Assembly (NCBI GenBank): GCA_025449115.1
Contig: JAHLKC010000110.1
Location: 1 to 64,000 of the forward strand
Source of the DNA: Chytridium lagenaria
Taxonomy: Eukaryota; Chytridiomycota; Chytridiomycetes; Chytridiales; Chytridiaceae
Direction: 5' to 3'
Length of the DNA stretch: 64,000 nucleotides
Shown: one piece after another, positions 10,159 to 22,846 of the stretch
Position numbering within the stretch: position 1 is the stretch's first letter
How the letters are laid out: each line of letters starts with the position of its first letter
Translations under genes and position numbers: made by a program
Notes under the pieces: generated by a model
Database searches by the model: none
The model's input: the letters and a program-made list of their open reading frames with translations, nothing else
Told to the model about the DNA's origin: nothing

Positions 10159-13100
10159 TTAAGACATCGCGGAGCCTCTAAAAGCAACAACATCATTTAC
10201 AGCCTCACTCAACCCCTCGACGGCAACAACTTCCTTCACTTCTTCCATCACATCTACCCCTTCCTCTATAACAGGGGCCGCGGCCGGTGCAACCTCCTTA
10301 ACCAGCTCCTCCTCCAAAACAGGCGCTGCCGCTAGCGCACCGTCCTTCATCTCCTCCTCCTCCACGGCAGGCGCCGCCGCTGGCGCACTGTCCTTAACCT
10401 CCCCCTCCTCTGCGGCAGTCTCCGTAGCTTGCACACTCTCCTTAACCTCTATCCCCCCAAACAAATCCTTCCCCCCGAACGCCTCCTCAAACGAATTTCC
10501 CGTTCCCCGTTCCGTCTCCAACTTCCCCCAAACGCCTCATCAAAATCAAAAGTCATCTCAGCCCCCGTCGCAACACTCTCCCCAAACGTCCCAAAGTCCG
10601 CCGCAAATGGATCAAAAGCAGGTGCGGGTGCTGCGGCTGACGGGGATGTGGGTGATGGAATATTGGCGGGTGCCGAGAACGCTGCATCGAAATCAAAAGC
10701 GTCGGTTCTTACAGGTTCAACGGGAGGGACGGCGGAAAAGGCGGCTGTGAAGTCTACATCGTCAAAAGTGGGGAGCGCGACCTTTGCTTCAGGGTTGGAA
10801 ACAACGACTGCCTCAGGCTTAGGATCAGAGTCTGTCACATCGGGCATAGAAGCCAATCCTCCGTCAGCAGAATCCCGCTCCCACTCGCAACCGATACAGG
10901 TCTTTTCGGTTTAGTTGACAGAGGCGGAAGTTCCGGAGGGGGGACAGTCGACGACGCTGATCCCGGGTGCGGCGATGAAGCGGAGGGAAGAGGTCGCGAG
11001 GGTTTAGTTGATAGCGGAGGCATGGGAGGCGGTGCAATTTCGGTTTTAGGTGTAGCAGGGGTCTCGACGACGACAGGATTTATAGGGATATTGGCAAAGG
11101 CATCGTCAAATCCGAACGGGTCAGGAGCTTGCGATTGGGTTGCGACGGATAGGCTGGGAGTTTGAGTGAGAGTGGAAGGGGTTGTAGGATCCTGTGGTGT
11201 AGATGACGGGAATTCGACGCCTGCGAATGCGTCGAACGCGGATGGAGTAGCAGCTCTCGCACTGATGGGCTGTTGCTGTGGAGATGACATGGGGCTCGCT
11301 GGGACTGCGAAGGGGTCGGTGGTGTTGGATGCCGGGCTGCTAAGTTTGAATGGGTCTTCTTCGGGAATCGGAGCAGGGGTAGGAGTAGCAGGTGTAGGAG
11401 TTGACACGACTCCCGCCGTCGGCGACACAACAGCAGCAGCGGCAGCAGCATTTCTAGAAGCAGGAGGAGGGGGCGCTGGAGGACGCTTTGAGCCACCGTC
11501 ACTACGAAGAGAATGCGCCGAAGCCGATTTGTTGCGATCCAACGCCCTCTCCGAAGAAGCAGCACCCAGAGGCCTAGCCGAGACGGGAGCCGCAGCAGCG
11601 AGTGCGACAAGCCTCTTCTTCTCATTTTCCACCACCTCTTGCTGCTCGACCTTGATTTGCTGGTACTCGGCCTCAGCGGCAGTAAGAACTTGCCGATTCA
11701 CGTTTAAAACGTTTGTCTGTCTCTTCAGCTCAGCTTGCACTGTTTTCAACTCAGGCCTCATGCGATCAATTTCCGAACGGTAACGATCAGCTGTGGTAGT
11801 CACTTGCTCAAGCTCCTTTCGAATAGACTCAACCATCTCCTTGCACGACAATATCGCGTCAGTAATTTCGCGACGCCGATCCTGACGTTCTCCCAAAAGA
11901 CGTCTGGCTTCCGTAAGTTCCGCCATAACGGATTGAAGTACAACATTCTCCCGCTTTAAAGCATCCTCGGTTTCCTTGAACATGCGGACCTCGGCATCGT
12001 ATTCAGCTTGGATTTGAGCGAAACGGGTGTTGAGATCTTGCTTCTTCTTGGCGAGGGCTGCAGATTCGGATTCGTAGTTGGCGCGACGGGTTTTGAGGGA
12101 TTCCTGAAGAGGAGCAAGGGCTGAAAGCTCCTTTTCCAGAATCGCCACTTGAGCTTTTGCCCGCTCGAGATCAGCAGTGCGGTCGTCAGAAAGAAGGTTA
12201 CCGGAGCTTCCAAAGCCGCCAGCTAAAGTCGTCATTCTTCTTGATAGATCTCCTACAGCTTCATTAAAAAGGTGTGAATTTTTGGAACTAATCGGAAATA
12301 GATAACACGTATTAGAAAACTCACGTCGCGATTCTGGGACAGGAGGAGGCATCTTCTTTGGCGACAACATTGTAGGCGGCAAGGGCGGCGGTATGGCTGT
12401 CGCAATGGGAGCTTTCGCGTTATCCCCAAATGCGTCCGACAATCCAAATGGATCTGCCTCTGGCGCAGCAACCGGTGCCGGCGCCGACGGAGCAAAAGAA
12501 GGCTGCGGCATAGCTGAAGTCGGCGATGCTGTGAAATCGTTGCCCTCATACGAGAAGGACGTACCCATAGACGGCGAACGAAGGGAAGGTGCCCCAATAA
12601 CGGTTGCTCTGGAAGAGAGAGATGAGGATGGAGAGGCGGCTGGTGCCTGGGGGCGAAGACGTGGCGGAATAAGAGCGGAGGGAAGGGTGTCTGGCAGGGC
12701 TTGTCCAGAAAGAACGGATTTGATGAGGTAATAAGCGACAGCAAATTCTTCTTTTGAGAGCTTCCCAGACTTTGTAATGTTGAAAGGTCCCTAGAATAGC
12801 ACATTAAATATACACGACAAATAATTGGGGAATAAACGGATACATGAATCTTACCAAATCTTTGCAAGGATGCCTTTGTTCCAGGTTTGACTTTAGAAAA
12901 AAGCCATAACTGTCTTCTCCACTAAGATATCCGCGCTTATTCACATCCAGCTGGTCAAAGAACTGAAACGCCATTGTCCGATCCTCCTCCTTGACGCTCC
13001 ACTCCTGAGACGACGCTAATGCACTTAAAGCTTGTGCGTTCAGTCCGCCAATTGCAGGAGCTCCAGTTGATCCTCCCCGTCCCATCATAAGCGTTCTTCG

Positions 13101-14621
13101 GGCGGTCAACAGGGGCGACCCAGAGCTCGGAGGTGGGGGAAGCAACGGCATTCCAGTTGGTTGTGACTGCTGGGGTTGCAAGAGCTGTCTCGAAGGGGTA
13201 GAATCCGTTGATAATGATATTTTCATGGACGGGAGAGTTGGTATTTTGTCCTTGTGCCGAGTTCGGGAGTGGTAATGTCGGGCTTGAAGCCGAGGATGGA
13301 GGAGCAGAGACGGTTTCGGTGGCAGAGGAAATGGCGGTCCAAAGACCGGGAGGAACGAAAGCCGGGACTGTTTGAAGAACACCCGTCTTCACCTTGAAAA
13401 TAATGTACATAGCAGCGAAAAACTGGTTCATGTTTAGCTTCATGGTTCCTGCAGCATCAACGAGCATCCTATTTTCTTGCATGAGTTTATGTGAACGTAA
13501 GAATAAAAGGTTCTCACCATATTTTTCCAAGAGTTTCCAGGGGAAGATCAGACTTTAGAAACAGCTCTTTAGCCGCATCACCTAGAACAAATAAAAAAGA
13601 TAAATATGAAAGCTCACAGGTACAATGGAAAATGATATTAACAAATATACAGGTCAAACTTACCGGTGACAAAACCATCGACGGGATTGCAGCTTGCGAA
13701 GGCAGCAGAAAACCGATCAATCTCTGCTTGTGTTAAAGAGAGCGACGACGAGGTTCCTGAAGATCCTGTGCTCTGCGCTGAAATGGGCGCTATGCTTCGA
13801 GATCCAGTATGCTGCATAGAGATTGGAGCAGCGGGAGCCGGCGTCGCAGGTGATGCGCTTCCCAAGGGTTGCTGTTGCCCACCAATCGAAATGCCTTCAA
13901 AGATGGGTATGGTGTCTCTAGCAAAGCGAAAACATTAGAACGTGAAAGCAGAAAGGCGATGGAATCAAAGAGATCATTTCGCTGTAAATACTCACTGGTG
14001 GCAAGAAATTGGATGCTGACGGGCTTCTGGTGTTGACAAAGGGCGATGAGCTTGGCGATCTTGAAAAATGCGGGGGGTCTCAAGCCATCGGATCTGGAGT
14101 AGCTTGCTGCCAGATCTAGTCAACGGGTACAACATAAGTACTCATAGCGTTGGAAATGTTTAATGCCACAGAACTCACCTCTGAAAGCATGTTTTGTGGA
14201 AGCTTTGAGTTTAGTAGAAAGGGAACGGCTTTTTTAACGGGGATCACTCCCTGACCGTCTTCATCGGCGATTTGGAAATAACCTCGCAAAGGCAATGGCC
14301 TCTTCTTGGGTAATCGGGAGGCCATGTGTTTCGCCTGAGGATGATGACGAGGTTATAGGTGTCATGAGTTGAGTGAATGCGGATAATGACATTGGGTCAG
14401 CATTTGGGAGTAAAGACACAGAGGGCATAAATAAAACAGATATACAAGTTTAAATAGGATGCAGCGATGAGATGTATTTAAGGAAAGATAGGTCTCCAGT
14501 GTGCAGAAGAATGTCGAAGGGAGAATGGAGATATAAAAGCTGTCGGCTTTAAGTACTCTACCTGTATCGGTGCAGCGACCGGAGCAGCAGCGGTTTTGGC
14601 CAGCGGATCAAATAAATCCAT
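10159..14621 (-). CDS. EH-domain endocytic scaffold (Eps15/Ede1-like)
   Basis: Early endocytic scaffolds of this class bind NPF proteins through EH domains and AP-2 through DPF motifs at clathrin-coated pits. EH1 is about 14330-14040 (TQEEAIAFARLF, then QIADEDGQGVIPVKKAV). EH2 is about 13765-13330, and EH3 about 13010-12700 (FQFFDQLDVNKRGYLSGED, then SGKLSKEEFAVAYYLIKS). A long coiled coil follows (about 12240-11620), then Pro-rich segments and repeated DPF/DAF motifs (ADPFGLSDAF, APDPFGFDDAF, FDPFAADF). The acidic C-terminus ends at TAA 10159. Several short introns are visible, for example 12253-12324. Start candidates are ATG 14621 (MDLFDPLAK, exon 1) or ATG 14428, in frame with EH1. The frame changes by one base at about 14274 (GG), 13230, 10845 and 10525 (C5 run), always inside otherwise conserved sequence. 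A C-terminal UBA domain was not seen. Confidence 0.8.
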
Positions 14622-15552
14622 GGCGTTGGAAAAGTCCCTTTGACGCGATGGATGGAAAGGGTGGAAGTTGGTTCGCAGCACGCACGATCAGCCTTTGATA
14701 CCGTTTGACTACACAAATTTTGTCGTTACCACCCCTACCTCAATATTCCATCCACCCCCTCTCCAGCGCACAAGAATACCTCACGTCTTGGGGGTGGGAG
14801 CACAACAAGGGTATCTTTTCTGGGAACAGCAACGGCGCCTCGCGTTCAGACGAAGATCTTGTCCTCATCATGTCCATAATTGATGGATTGCCTGTTTTTC
14901 GAGTCATTGAAGTTTTGGAGTTGATGGACTGAAGGATGCTTGCTCCTCACGATGCCATTTTCAGTATATGAGAACTAGAAAGAAGGATCTGGATTACTAC
15001 GCGCTCAGTTATTTGTGACCTTATATTGCAGGGAAAAGAGTCTCGACCCCTCATACTCTTGTTAATTGCCCGTTCCGTTGCAGCAAAATGCAATATTCCA
15101 CCAGGGTGCATTATAAAAAATAAACATTGGCCTTAGTCATCGCCTTAGTCATCGCCAAAGTATCGTGCTGTATACCGATGAACCCGATGATTTTAGAGAA
15201 ATAAACACGATTTAGAGTGCGCCTTCTCTTTAGGGCCAGAAATTCTCAAATCCCTGTCTGTCGTTTGGGTACTGATCCGCCTTTCCTTCGACTAACTCCT
15301 TCCGTTCAACCTCATCTCTTTTAACCAACCTCTTTCTTTTCATGTGAAAGAACCTGATATTCAGTGCGGTGGTGATGGCCAAACGTTTTTTCCATCACCG
15401 GTACCCTGGTTACAGAATGTTTCACACGTCCGACACCCTGATTTCCAGCTGTAAAAGAAAAGAAAAAGAACGAAACCTCACTGCCCCACAGACACCACCA
15501 TCATTTCTGTGAGGAGGACGGCTTATCGAAACCAGCATTCAAACAACATATT
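14622..15552. other. Divergent intergenic region
   Basis: Between the scaffold gene (minus) and the first LRR gene (plus). No coding region is supported. A short near-direct repeat (CCTTAGTCATCG, twice) occurs near 15132-15156. It presumably holds both promoters. Confidence 0.5.
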
Positions 15553-17689
15553 ATGAGCGAGGACTGCGCCGCCGTGTTGAGCATGTTCCCTACCATTGAC
15601 CCTCTTGCCTTTGGACGGGAGGGTTGCTGCAGGGACCCTTCTAGGAGACTGCAGTGCACAGAGACCGGAAGGCTGAGGACCCTGAAGCTCAAAGGATTCA
15701 ACCTCGAAGGAGCTCTACCATCTAGTCTAGGACTTCTACCAGAGCTCGTCAACCTGTGGGTTCCTCTTTGGCTTGTGTTAGCCTTGCCACAGCATTTAAC
15801 CATTCCGTTTCACACAAAACAGTGATCTCAGCAACAACATGTTTACTGGAGATATGTCGGTGGGAATCAGCAACTTGACCAAGCTGGAGAGACTGTGAGT
15901 ACAGTTTGCATCCATCAAGACCACTGACGCGTGCCTCTTCCTTTCTAGGGACCTGAGCACGAACCGGTTCAACACTGGCTTAGCCAATCTGTCCTCAGTA
16001 CTTACAGGCATTCAATACCTGTAAGCAGTTCTCTCACTTGCAGCATTAAAAGCATCTGACCACTATGTCCACAGGAATGTAGAAGGAAACCCTTTGCGAG
16101 CTCCCATTCCCTATGAAATTGGAAGGTTGAGCAATTTGACGTCACTAAATCTGGGAAGCATTGAGGCAACCGGTCTGATACCGGACTCAATAGGAGGCAT
16201 TCAAGGTCTACAATTCCTTCAAATGGGTCAAAACAACCTCACTGGAGGTATTCCTGCATCGTTCGCCGGTCTCGGAAACCTTGAGCTGTTGTACGTGAAC
16301 TTGCTTAGCCGTCATTATGTGCTTCGCACGAAAAATGATTTAATCTTTCTCCTGGGTGCAGCCATATATACAGAAACAAATTTACCGGCCCTTTACCAAC
16401 ATTCCTTACAAACATGCCAAAGTTGCGCGATTTTCGTGTTGATGGGAACCGGTTTAATGGATCATTAAACGAAGTGAATTCGATGTTATCTACGATGGCG
16501 ATAGTGTATGTTTTTCTTCTGCATTGTGGTTTTTTTTCTTTATTGACGATGTGTTTGTGTATACTATGTGTATAGGTACTTGAATGATAATTGCTACACG
16601 GACGATTTCAATGCACCAACGCCGGATAATCACTTGTGAGGAATAGGCAATATTTTGTTATCTCAACTGAATGTTTTTTAAACTAGCTATCGCCCACAAT
16701 CTGAAAACTGCGCCGGTTTCCGACCTGACCCCTCCCCTCCTTCGCCCAAACCAAGCCGCGCAGTGTTAGCTGGCATTCTTGTGGCCAGCGCGGTTCTGCT
16801 TACTTCCATACTTGCTCTCGCTCTCTTCCTCCTTAACAGCAGAAAAGCGCGTCTACGTCGGCTTCGTGCTAAATCACTGAGATATGCTGCTTCCAGTTCC
16901 AGCAGCTCACAGCATGGTGGGTCACGCTCGGGAACTCCAGCAGCATCTATTCGGACAACCGATACGGAAGAGACTATTGGCCTTGCTACACGAACAACTA
17001 CCGTTTCCTCAGTAGCCACTGATTCTACAAATGCCACAAGAGGCAGCATGTCTCGAACGAGCTCGAGGTTCCTTACTGTTTCAGAATCAGGCGATGACGT
17101 TTCCGTTCTTGCAACGATCTCGTCGTCTCCACCTTCCTCCAGTTGAAAAGCAATCACAGTCAGGTTTATTTACCAATGCTGTTTCCTCGCCTCCGATTCG
17201 CACGTTTTCGACAAGGAGTAGAAGAGACACTACACCAGGATTGTTTCGGGCGCCTTCACAGACTGCTTCAAATTTCGCGGGAACCGTTGCCGCTGCAGTA
17301 GCGGCGGCGGCGGCGGCTGGAAATGCTGAAACGGGGGAGGCGAATAAAGGTGTGATGGTGGATCCGATGAATCCTGTATCGTGGAGTGTGGAAAAGTGTC
17401 AGTCTGGCTTGCAGCCTGCGGATTTTCTGAAGCTATTCTGACAGTATTCAAAGGTTAGGGGTTTTACGACCTTAAAAGCTGATAATTTCTTACAGAACAC
17501 GCAGTGGATGGTAGTCGTTTGTTATCTTTCACGTCCGATAAACTCAAGAGGGAGATGGGCATTGCCTCGTTTGGGCTTAGGACGTCGCTCGTTGTCGCGA
17601 TTGATGAATTGCGGATTTCGGAGGAGAGAGCTGTGAGGCGCAGCAGATCTGTGCATGACTTCCCACTTCCACCTTACAGAGAGCGCTAA
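15553..17689 (+). CDS. LRR - transmembrane - SAM domain protein (copy 1)
   Basis: Exons are 15553-15755, 15823-15894, 15949-16020, 16075-16290, 16362-16505, 16576-16635, 16687-17453 and 17496-17689. The N-terminal Cys cap (EDCAAVLSMFP, GCCRD) precedes 24-residue plant-type LRRs (LDLSNNMFTG, GNPLRAPIPYEIG, NNLTGGIPASF). A TM segment lies at about 16757-16835 (VLAGILVASAVLLTSILALA), followed by basic residues. A Ser/Thr-rich cytoplasmic tail and a C-terminal SAM domain follow (WSVEK, VSVWLAACGFSEAIL, then HAVDGSRLLSFTSDKL and MGIASFGLR). SAM domains mediate protein oligomerisation. There is no kinase domain, so signalling would go through partners. Exon 7 has two compensating one-base frame changes (about 17100-17145 and the A4 run 17392-17395). 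No signal peptide follows the chosen ATG, so an upstream exon may be missing. Confidence 0.75.
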
Positions 17690-18109
17690 CATCTTATCGC
17701 TATGGGATATTTGCAATATTATTTTTGGATTTTTTTTACGACTCGCACCTTCTGGCTTTTCATACTAAAAGCATGGCTGTCTCGTTCTTTATCTTGGTGA
17801 TTTTAGGCCCATATATATGCCTTGATGATTTCACATTTTTTTGGTTGTTGTTCATCCTTTCTGTAAATTGTGTGCTTTCTTATAGTTTTACCCGCTCTAC
17901 ATATTTATTATCAATCGATTTCGTTTATCCGCTCTGGCACTAGTTTTTATTGTTTCGCCTTTAAAAATTAGCCCCATGCAAAGGGTCCGAGGTCACCTAA
18001 ACCGAAAAGGCAATTCCGCTTTTTTTTGACTCCACGGACAAAACAGACTGGAGACATCTCCTCTAACCCCACAGACTCTGTCGGGCATCAGCAGTTGAAA
18101 GTCAGAATC
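17690..18109. other. Intergenic between the two LRR genes
   Basis: T-rich 3' region of copy 1 and the promoter of copy 2; nothing else recognised. Confidence 0.5.
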
Positions 18110-21100
18110 ATGGCTACAGCCACCCAAGTCGTTCCTTCCACATCATCAGCTCCTTCGCCATCACCCACTCGTCCACCCAGCGACTGCCAAATCCTCCGTG
18201 CATGCTTCCCCACCGTCCATTCCCACGTTCTACCTTTCCTCTTCCAGACCAGGAAACATACGACAGACTGGGGTGCTGCAATGTCTCCACCCTCACCCGT
18301 ACAGGCAACGGTATTGATGTCCAGTGTAATGTGGACGGAAGGATTACAGAGTTGGCATTAAATGCGGTGGGGTTGACGGGAAGGCTTGATGGACGGATTG
18401 CACGTTTGACGGAATTGACGGACTTGGATTGAGGAATAACTTGATTGAAGGGATGTACCCGAAGCGTTTAGATTTTTGAGGGGGTTGAAGACACTGTGAG
18501 TGATAATTGGTTTTCTTCGGCTAGAGCGCTGATTTTTGTTAGGTTGTTGAGGAATAATACCATGGACTTTATATTACCGACTTTTGTGTCAGAGTGACGC
18601 AGCTTGAGATTCTGTAAGTATATGTTTTCTTTTATTGCGATTCTCATTTTAGTATTTGCACCCCATTAACCTTTCTTTACTATAAACGTTAAGGGATATA
18701 GCAAATGCAGGAGTTTATGGAGCACTACCTTTTGAGCTCGGAACTTTGACCAATTTGAGGGAGCTGTAAGTATTATGGTTTATTCTTCTATTTCATGGTT
18801 TAAAACTAGGCTTTTTTAAATTAGAAAAGCGCAACGGAATGCTATAAGCGGCAGCATACCTCCTGTTCTAGGGAACTTGCTGATGCTTGAGATTCTAGGC
18901 TGGGCTACAATCAACTAAGGGGTTCCGTTCCTGCACAACTTGGGCAGTTATCGCATTTGAAGATCTGTAAGTTGACAAAGTGGTATTTGCTAATTTACGT
19001 TTAGGGATTTGAGCTATAATATTCTGAATGGAAGCTTGCCGGATGGACTGCTACTGCTTCCAAACCTTACGCAACTGTAAGTGATACTGAGTTTTTCAGT
19101 TGCCGAGTTTGGTCGTGCGGTGTGTAAATTGCTTATTTGTGGAATAGAACTCTTACCAACAATGAGTTCTCCGGACGGCTGCCTGATATTATTGCTAATT
19201 CGAGCTTGCAATTTATGTAAGGCTTTCTTTTGTATTCAAATTGATATTTATGTAATCGCTGCTGATATTTGTTTTCTACCATTTATTTAGGCAACTGTCA
19301 AATAATAACTTTAGCGGACCCCTTCCATCTTCTATCGGAATGCAGCGGATCTCTCTTACGCGTAAGCTCATCATATGCAATTTGCATCTTGTCTAAATTA
19401 TGTCTTTGAAAATAGTTATATTATGAACAACAACTTTAGTGGCGAAATCCCATCTTCATTTGGTCGGCTTGGTGGATTGATGCGATGGTTTGCTGTGATG
19501 GTTTCGAATACTGATTTGTAAAGGATGCATCAAATAATTCTTTTTCGGGAAATCTTCCCAATGCTATGGGAGAATTGACGCTATTGGAAACAATGTAGGC
19601 AACTCTCTTTATAAATCGTCTTGAAAACTCAATACCGCCTTTTTATGCAGTCTCTTTAACAATAATGCGATTAACGGGTCACTCCCTTCCACACTTGGAC
19701 GGTTGGCTAATTTGACAGTTCTCCTTATGAGTGGAAATCGTCTTCAAACTGGGCTCAATAATATGGTTGGACTTAACAATCTGGCTTATCTCGACCTTTC
19801 TCGAAATCAGTTGATTGAGAGGTTTCCGGATTTGCAGTTGTTCCCGAAACTGTCGTTGGTGTAAGTCTGAAAAATGAAATCAGCCTGTTTACCTGCGGTT
19901 TCTTTTTCTAATATAGAGATATTTCTGGAAACTGCATTGCTTTTGAACAAGTAAAAGGAAACCCAGATTTCAAGTAAGCGACATATTCTGGACTATGTCT
20001 TACGCTACTTTCAGAGTCGAACCTCAATTCTATAACTGCAGCGGCCTTGCTGACCGTATAGATCCAACAGCAAGCGTCAACGGCTCTGGAGTTTTCGGAG
20101 ACCTCGGCGCGTCTGAAAAAACATCGATGCCTCCGGCGCTGATTGCTGGAATCGCCATCGTCGCCCTGATTGCCACTGCTTTATTCATTTTAGCTGCTGT
20201 TGTTGCTACTCGAGCTAGTAACAAGAAGCTTGCGAGAGCCGCGCTGCAGCAGAGGCTCATGGAGTCGATACTTTGGAACGAAAACCCACTTTTTTCATAC
20301 GTAGTGAGCATGGAGAGATTCGGGGTTTGGATGAGAATAGTGTATCAGAAGTTTCAAGAGGGTCTTCGCGTAAGCGGATTTCATGTTTTTGTCTTCTTCT
20401 TTCGCGAAATAGTAATCGTGACGTGATTTATAGCTGGCTCAAACGTTCACCTCGCATCACCCAACCGACACAGTTTTACCCCAAGCCTTCATCACCCCGT
20501 CCCGATCTTTAATATTGGAACTATGAGGAAGCTTACCATGGAGTCATCGTCGTCGTCGAATGATTGTTCTACTGACCCTCCTATCAGTACTGTTACAACC
20601 GGTGTAGAAGTGGGAGTCATTTCTGCTTATGATATCGTGGAAGAGGATCGTCGAAGTCCGTCTCCTGTTTTAAGTATGAGAAAATTCGACTTTAAGCAAC
20701 TTCCCCCGACAGAAGTTGGGGTGGATATGCTTCTTAATAGGGATCCTGTCGTCACACCTATTATCACGGATGCAACAGAGGGAATGGAGTTTAGGGCACC
20801 CATCGGCTCCACGGATTTCATTGACCTCTTCTCATCTGGCTTTTTGACATCTACTGGACCGACTGTGGAGCCTCCTCTTGTGAACCTGGATCACGATATC
20901 AAGGAAAAACCTCACGATTGGGATCCAAATGCCCCCCTTCCCCCGCAAAGAGAACGAGCTTCCGTCCATTGATTCAACTCCCCACCACCTATTCAATACC
21001 TACTCTGTTCATCCTCAACCTCCGTCCACGCGGCCTATCTCTGACTCTGGCATAGCACACCGTTGACCCCACCACTTTCTGCTGGAAATGAGAAACCGTG

Positions 21101-21831
21101 TCGACAAGGAGCGAGGCGGTGCATTCGCGGACGTCGACTTTTGCGGCTGCGGGAGGACAGTACCTTCGGTTTAGAGATCATCCTTGGACCTGGACTGTTA
21201 GGCAGGTAGCGGAATACCTGGTACGGTTGGGGCATCCGACTCCTTTGTGAAGACCTTTATCGGTGAGTTTTCGTTCCCCTCCGATTTGAATATTATTACA
21301 GTGTGATTAAGCACCATTCATTCGCAGATAACCATATTGACGGCAGAGCCTTTCTCCATCTCACTGATCGTGATATGAACGAAGAACTCGGCATAAAATC
21401 CCACGACCTCCGTCGCTCCATCATTCATTCTATCCATCTCCTCCGCATCTCTGAAAGCGTTCCCCAAGAAGACGGCTCTAGACAAACATATCGTCAACAC
21501 ATCAGCATCGTCATCAAATCCTCGCACCGAATCTTCACTCGCAGTCAATAATAATCATACGGAGAGTGATGCGGAGGCAAGGATTGTTGTCACTCCGCCC
21601 ATGCCAGAGAGTGTGGTTAGGACAGTGAGGATGTCGGGAACGGAGATGGTGCTTCCGCCGGCTGCGGAGGGAGGGGTGGTGATGCCGAGGCTTTTCGCGC
21701 AGGATACGTTGAGCGTGGGTCTGCGGAGCCGCCGCAATATAGGGGGTCGAGCTTTGAGCGCGGAGCAAGCTTTGAAAGGCATAGTAATCAAGCGTGATGT
21801 TGTTCCAATTTTTGTCGTCAAATGGGTTTGA
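18110..21831 (+). CDS. LRR - transmembrane - SAM domain protein (copy 2, many frame breaks)
   Basis: Tandem paralogue of the preceding gene with the same order. A Cys cap (SDCQILRACFP, then RLGCCNVS) is followed by LRRs in separate small exons, for example 18694-18765 (72 nt, IANAGVYGALPFELG) and further ones to about 19860. A TM segment lies at about 20135-20210 (ALIAGIAIVALIATALFILAA) and a long Ser-rich tail at 20520-21000. The SAM domain spans an intron (WTWTVRQVAEYLVRLGHP near 21190, then NHIDGRAFLHLTDRDM near 21340). A tail in another frame runs to TGA 21829-21831. One-base frame changes lie near 18230, 18430 (TT where LRR periodicity needs TTT), 18455, 18590, 18900 and 21240. Either it is a pseudogene or the sequence has indel errors. 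The perfect LRR and SAM consensus between breaks favours the latter. Confidence 0.65.
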
Positions 21832-22225
21832 GTTCTATTGGTAAATTTACACATCACCTTTCTTTGTACTGTTCTTTTTGTCTCGTTTTCGCACCGAGCT
21901 GCATTCGTTTCTTCTTTTGCTGTCATACTCCCCTTGTTTTTTCTTTTCATCGTTCGCGATTGCGGCGCCATGTATTTATTTATTCTATCTGTTGACTTTA
22001 TGATGTTTAAATATTATTGGGAGAACCGTGCCTTCAAAAAACAGCGCTGTATACGACCAGGGTGTTGAATTCGCCACCAACACTCGAAATCCGCGTTTTA
22101 TCACATTCAAATGTGCTTTTTCAGCCGCCAAATTAGTCAAAAATAACTAAACTTTGTGGAAAAGACAGTTAACGGACATCACCTTAAGCCATTGACCTCC
22201 ACCGATCACACATCTCACCTTTATC
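21832..22225. other. Intergenic
   Basis: T-rich region with no gene recognised between the second LRR gene and a small secreted-peptide gene. Confidence 0.45.
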
Positions 22226-22445
22226 ATGACATCAACAACATCCTTTGTGATTCTTCTTCTTGCTATGGCCATGTCGTTTGCGTCGTAAGTGATTGAATTC
22301 ATTAGCGTTTTTGGAAGTGGAGGAGAGTAACCTTCTTTGTTGGTCCAGGGCTGTTCCGGTTCCCGCTGCTGTTGCGGAGCCCGCTAAGATCAACCCTGTG
22401 CAGTGCCCGCAGGACCCTAGACTTCCTTGCGTTATTGACTACTGA
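22226..22445 (+). CDS. Small secreted Cys-containing peptide
   Basis: ATG 22226 begins a clear signal peptide (TSFVILLLAMAMSFAS). A GTAAGT intron at 22285-22348 ends CCAG, and exon 2 continues in frame (VPVPAAVAEPAKINPVQCPQ) to TGA 22443-22445, giving about 51 residues. The frame remains open after this TGA for 36 more codons, with three further cysteines (LDCFEW, IMCCF), ending at 22556. The mature protein could therefore be longer if the TGA is an error for a sense codon. The family is not recognised. Small secreted cysteine-bearing proteins are common in fungi, but no function can be inferred. Confidence 0.5.
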
Positions 22446-22846
22446 AAGAGCTTGGACTGCTTTGAATGGACCCTGGAGGCACTCTTGGCTGGAGGCACCA
22501 ACCACACCAACGACACAGGGATTATGTGCTGCTTTTTGAGTCATGCATTCTTATGATGTCGGTCAGCACTATATTTAGGAATAACCCCAATTCTTTTGGA
22601 TGTAGTTTCTTTTCCCCCTTCTCCTTTCTTCATGTATTATCAGCAGTTTTTTATTTTATTTACTTGGACTCCTGCATTTCTTTTTTATATATGTGTGTTT
22701 ATCCCTCCGAAAGTGATGTTTCTTCATATGGCAAGCAGTGAATATCCAGATAGTTCATCCCGTTAAGTCATTATCATTTCTTTTCATTTCTTCTTTATTG
22801 CGAACTTCAATGCCAAATGATATGAATATACACAACTCACAGACGC

